A stretch of DNA of 7,735 nt from an uncultured Methylobacter sp. Its GTDB lineage: Bacteria > Pseudomonadota > Gammaproteobacteria > Methylococcales > Methylomonadaceae. Shown here one piece after another: positions 6,662 through 7,735 of this stretch. The translations under genes were made by a program, and so were the position numbers. The stretch's first letter is position 1. Every line of letters starts with the position of its first letter. The DNA is taken from positions 1 through 7,735 of the forward strand of contig CAIKYI010000779.1 of assembly GCA_903831545.1 (NCBI GenBank). Reading direction: 5' to 3'. The notes under the pieces are model-generated. The model was not told where the DNA came from, ran no database searches, and saw only the letters and a list, made by a program, of their open reading frames with translations.

Positions 6662-6670
6662 GAATAACAA

Positions 6671-6676
6671 CCTCTT
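6671..6676 (-). promoter_or_regulatory. ribosome binding site deciding the sspA start
   Basis: AAGAGG on the minus strand ends nine bases before GTG at 6661 and directly abuts the in-frame TTG at 6670. Its position supports the GTG start. Confidence 0.65.
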
Positions 6677-6704
6677 TAAGACGTGTAGGGCGATAAAAAA
6701 AGCT

Positions 6705-6713
6705 ATTATAACA
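6705..6713 (-). promoter_or_regulatory. extended -10 promoter of sspA
   Basis: The minus strand reads TGTTATAAT (6713 to 6705): a perfect TATAAT preceded by the TGn extension, which compensates for the lack of a recognisable -35. Transcription would start near 6698, giving a leader of about 37 bases before the GTG. Confidence 0.5.
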
Positions 6714-6741
6714 GGTTGGTGAGGTTTTTATTTACAGATGT

Positions 6742-6784
6742 TAATGCAGGTTGGGATGGCTTTAGTCTAACCCAACCTGCATTA
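6742..6784. terminator. 14-bp perfect inverted repeat between petC and sspA
   Basis: TAATGCAGGTTGGG (6742-6755) and CCCAACCTGCATTA (6771-6784) pair perfectly around a 15-base loop. The repeat begins eight bases past the petC stop and ends about 30 bases before the sspA -10 element. It probably ends or stabilises the petABC transcript, but there is no T-tract on either side, so it is not a textbook intrinsic terminator. Confidence 0.5.
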
Positions 6785-6792
6785 GTTAAGAA

Positions 6793-7515
6793 TTAGTGGA
6801 TGTTTTTCCAGTATTCTTTCTTTAGCAGGTACGCTAAAACGATAAACATCAGGATAAAAAACAGGACGTATTTTCCGATACGTTGCCGTTCCAGTTGTAC
6901 CGGTTCACCTGCATAAACCAGGAAGTTGACCAGATCATTGACCATAAGATCAAATTCTTCTGTCGACAGGGTGCCTGGTTCTTCAATGACTAGTTTATCA
7001 ATTACTTCCTGGTCGCCTTTGGTTTTATAAACCGGTTTTTGCTGTCCCTGAAGTTGCCAGAGAACATTGGGCATGGCAACGTCTTCGAAAACTGTGTTGT
7101 TTACGCCGAAAGGTTTATTTTTATCCACATAAAAGCTTTTTAAATAACTGTATAACCAGTCCGCTCCACGTGAACGGGCAATTAACGATAAATCAGGCGG
7201 TTGAATTCCAAACCATTTTTCGGCGTCATGGGCATTCATTGCGCTGTGGAGTTGGTCGTAGATATTTGCACCCTCAGGTGCAATGTCTTTTAACACCTTT
7301 TTGGGATCGGCTTCAACATCAAGGGCAATACGAAGGTAACGAATATGCTTGATTGAGTGACAACCAAGGCAATAAGTAACAAAGTGTTTTGCTCCGCGTT
7401 GTAAGGATGCATTATCGGTAAGGTCAATGTTGGCGTCTTGAAGTGCTACACCTTCTGAAGCATAAGCGCCAAACGACAAAGTTAAAAATATCAATAGAGT
7501 TAGTAGTTTTTTCAT
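6793..7515 (-). CDS. petC: cytochrome c1 of the bc1 complex
   Basis: A 240-residue haem c subunit of ubiquinol:cytochrome c oxidoreductase. It receives electrons from the Rieske protein and passes them to soluble cytochrome c in the periplasm. The signal peptide spans about residues 1-20 (KKLLTLLIFLTLSFGAYAS). Haem attachment is CLGCH at 49-53 and the axial Met is Met148 in AMPNVLW, followed by a Gln-rich segment. PPDLSLIARSRG (106-117) is a family hallmark. A single C-terminal membrane anchor lies at about 215-231 (KYVLFFILMFIVLAYLL) with positive residues on its cytoplasmic side. The length fits bacterial cytochrome c1. The ATG at 7515 begins one base after the petB stop codon, and a purine-rich GAGAG lies about 11 bases upstream, so translation is probably coupled to petB. 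sspA follows downstream as in other gammaproteobacteria. Confidence 0.96.
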   Translation of the reverse strand: MKKLLTLLIFLTLSFGAYASEGVALQDANIDLTDNASLQRGAKHFVTYCLGCHSIKHIRYLRIALDVEADPKKVLKDIAPEGANIYDQLHSAMNAHDAEKWFGIQPPDLSLIARSRGADWLYSYLKSFYVDKNKPFGVNNTVFEDVAMPNVLWQLQGQQKPVYKTKGDQEVIDKLVIEEPGTLSTEEFDLMVNDLVNFLVYAGEPVQLERQRIGKYVLFFILMFIVLAYLLKKEYWKNIH

Positions 7516-7516
7516 A

Positions 7517-7735
7517 TCAGTCGAGGCTCTCTTTTAGTTTTTTTGCTAATCGAGTAATGACGCTGAGAATTCCTTGAGGATCAGGTCTTCTGCTAAGAAT
7601 AACAGTGCCGTTCTTTGTTGTTATGGGTTCTTTGCTAGTCATTTCGTCAAACGTCTCTAGCAACGCGGGAATGCGATCTTCAAGACTGGGTTGATCGGTC
7701 AGACTTTTGGGGACCGGTTTGGTTTTTTCCCAGCG
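7517..7735 (-). CDS. petB: cytochrome b of the bc1 complex, C-terminal end only (partial)
   Basis: The minus strand is open from the window edge to a TGA at 7517-7519, giving the last 72 residues. They begin RWEKTKPVPK, which matches the segment after the last membrane helix of gammaproteobacterial cytochrome b (commonly WEKP.P.P). The order petB-petC, with one base between stop and start, supports the assignment. After this segment there are 62 more residues (containing SLEDRIPALLETFDEM, a middle GTVILSRRPDPQGIL and a basic LAKKLKESLD end). Relatives I know usually stop within about 20 residues of the WEKP segment, so this hydrophilic cytoplasmic tail is unusual. No haem ligand or quinone-site residue falls in the visible part. 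Confidence 0.8.
   Translation of the reverse strand, partial: RWEKTKPVPKSLTDQPSLEDRIPALLETFDEMTSKEPITTKNGTVILSRRPDPQGILSVITRLAKKLKESLD

Noticed and set aside
6662..6670. TTG at 6670 as the sspA start
   Set aside because: It directly touches the AAGAGG ribosome site, while GTG at 6661 has proper spacing and gives the usual N-terminal length.

Overview
The window looks like chromosome of a free-living or symbiotic gammaproteobacterium of moderately low GC content. The strongest clue is the block at the right end: cytochrome b, cytochrome c1, SspA and SspB in that order on the minus strand, the classical gammaproteobacterial petABC-sspAB arrangement. A di-haem cytochrome c4 follows on the same strand. 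A respiring, bc1-dependent organism is clear. A methanotroph-like (Methylococcales) or related lineage is only a guess; nothing in the sequence proves the genus.

Layout: the plus strand holds only the left end. Bases 1-846 are the C-terminal part of a sigma-54-dependent activator (AAA+ domain from just after where Walker A should lie, then a Fis-type HTH), interrupted by an in-frame TAG at 58-60. It overlaps by four bases (ATGA) an HDOD-domain regulator (843-1766). An AT-rich stretch (1767-2312) with no recognisable gene separates this pair from the minus-strand genes, which run right to left: petB (C-terminal end only, 7517-7735), petC (6793-7515), sspA (6029-6661), sspB (5637-6017), cytochrome c4 (4910-5476), and a 749-residue polytopic membrane protein with a C-terminal spermidine-synthase-like domain (2313-4562). 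A second non-coding stretch (4563-4909) carries a cluster of inverted repeats.

How the parts fit: cytochromes b and c1 are subunits of the quinol:cytochrome c oxidoreductase, and cytochrome c4 is a plausible periplasmic electron carrier between it and terminal oxidases. SspA is an RNA-polymerase-associated stress regulator and SspB delivers ssrA-tagged proteins to ClpXP; their position beside the bc1 genes is conserved but not known to be mechanistic. The sigma-54/HDOD pair looks like a small signalling operon of unknown input whose first gene is probably inactive.

I found no mobile element, CRISPR array, tRNA or rRNA. I did not find a convincing new multi-gene system. The observations most worth checking are the nonsense codon in the sigma-54 activator, the long C-terminal tail of cytochrome b, the open frame continuing after the membrane protein's TAG stop, and the palindromic elements around the cytochrome c4 and sspA genes.
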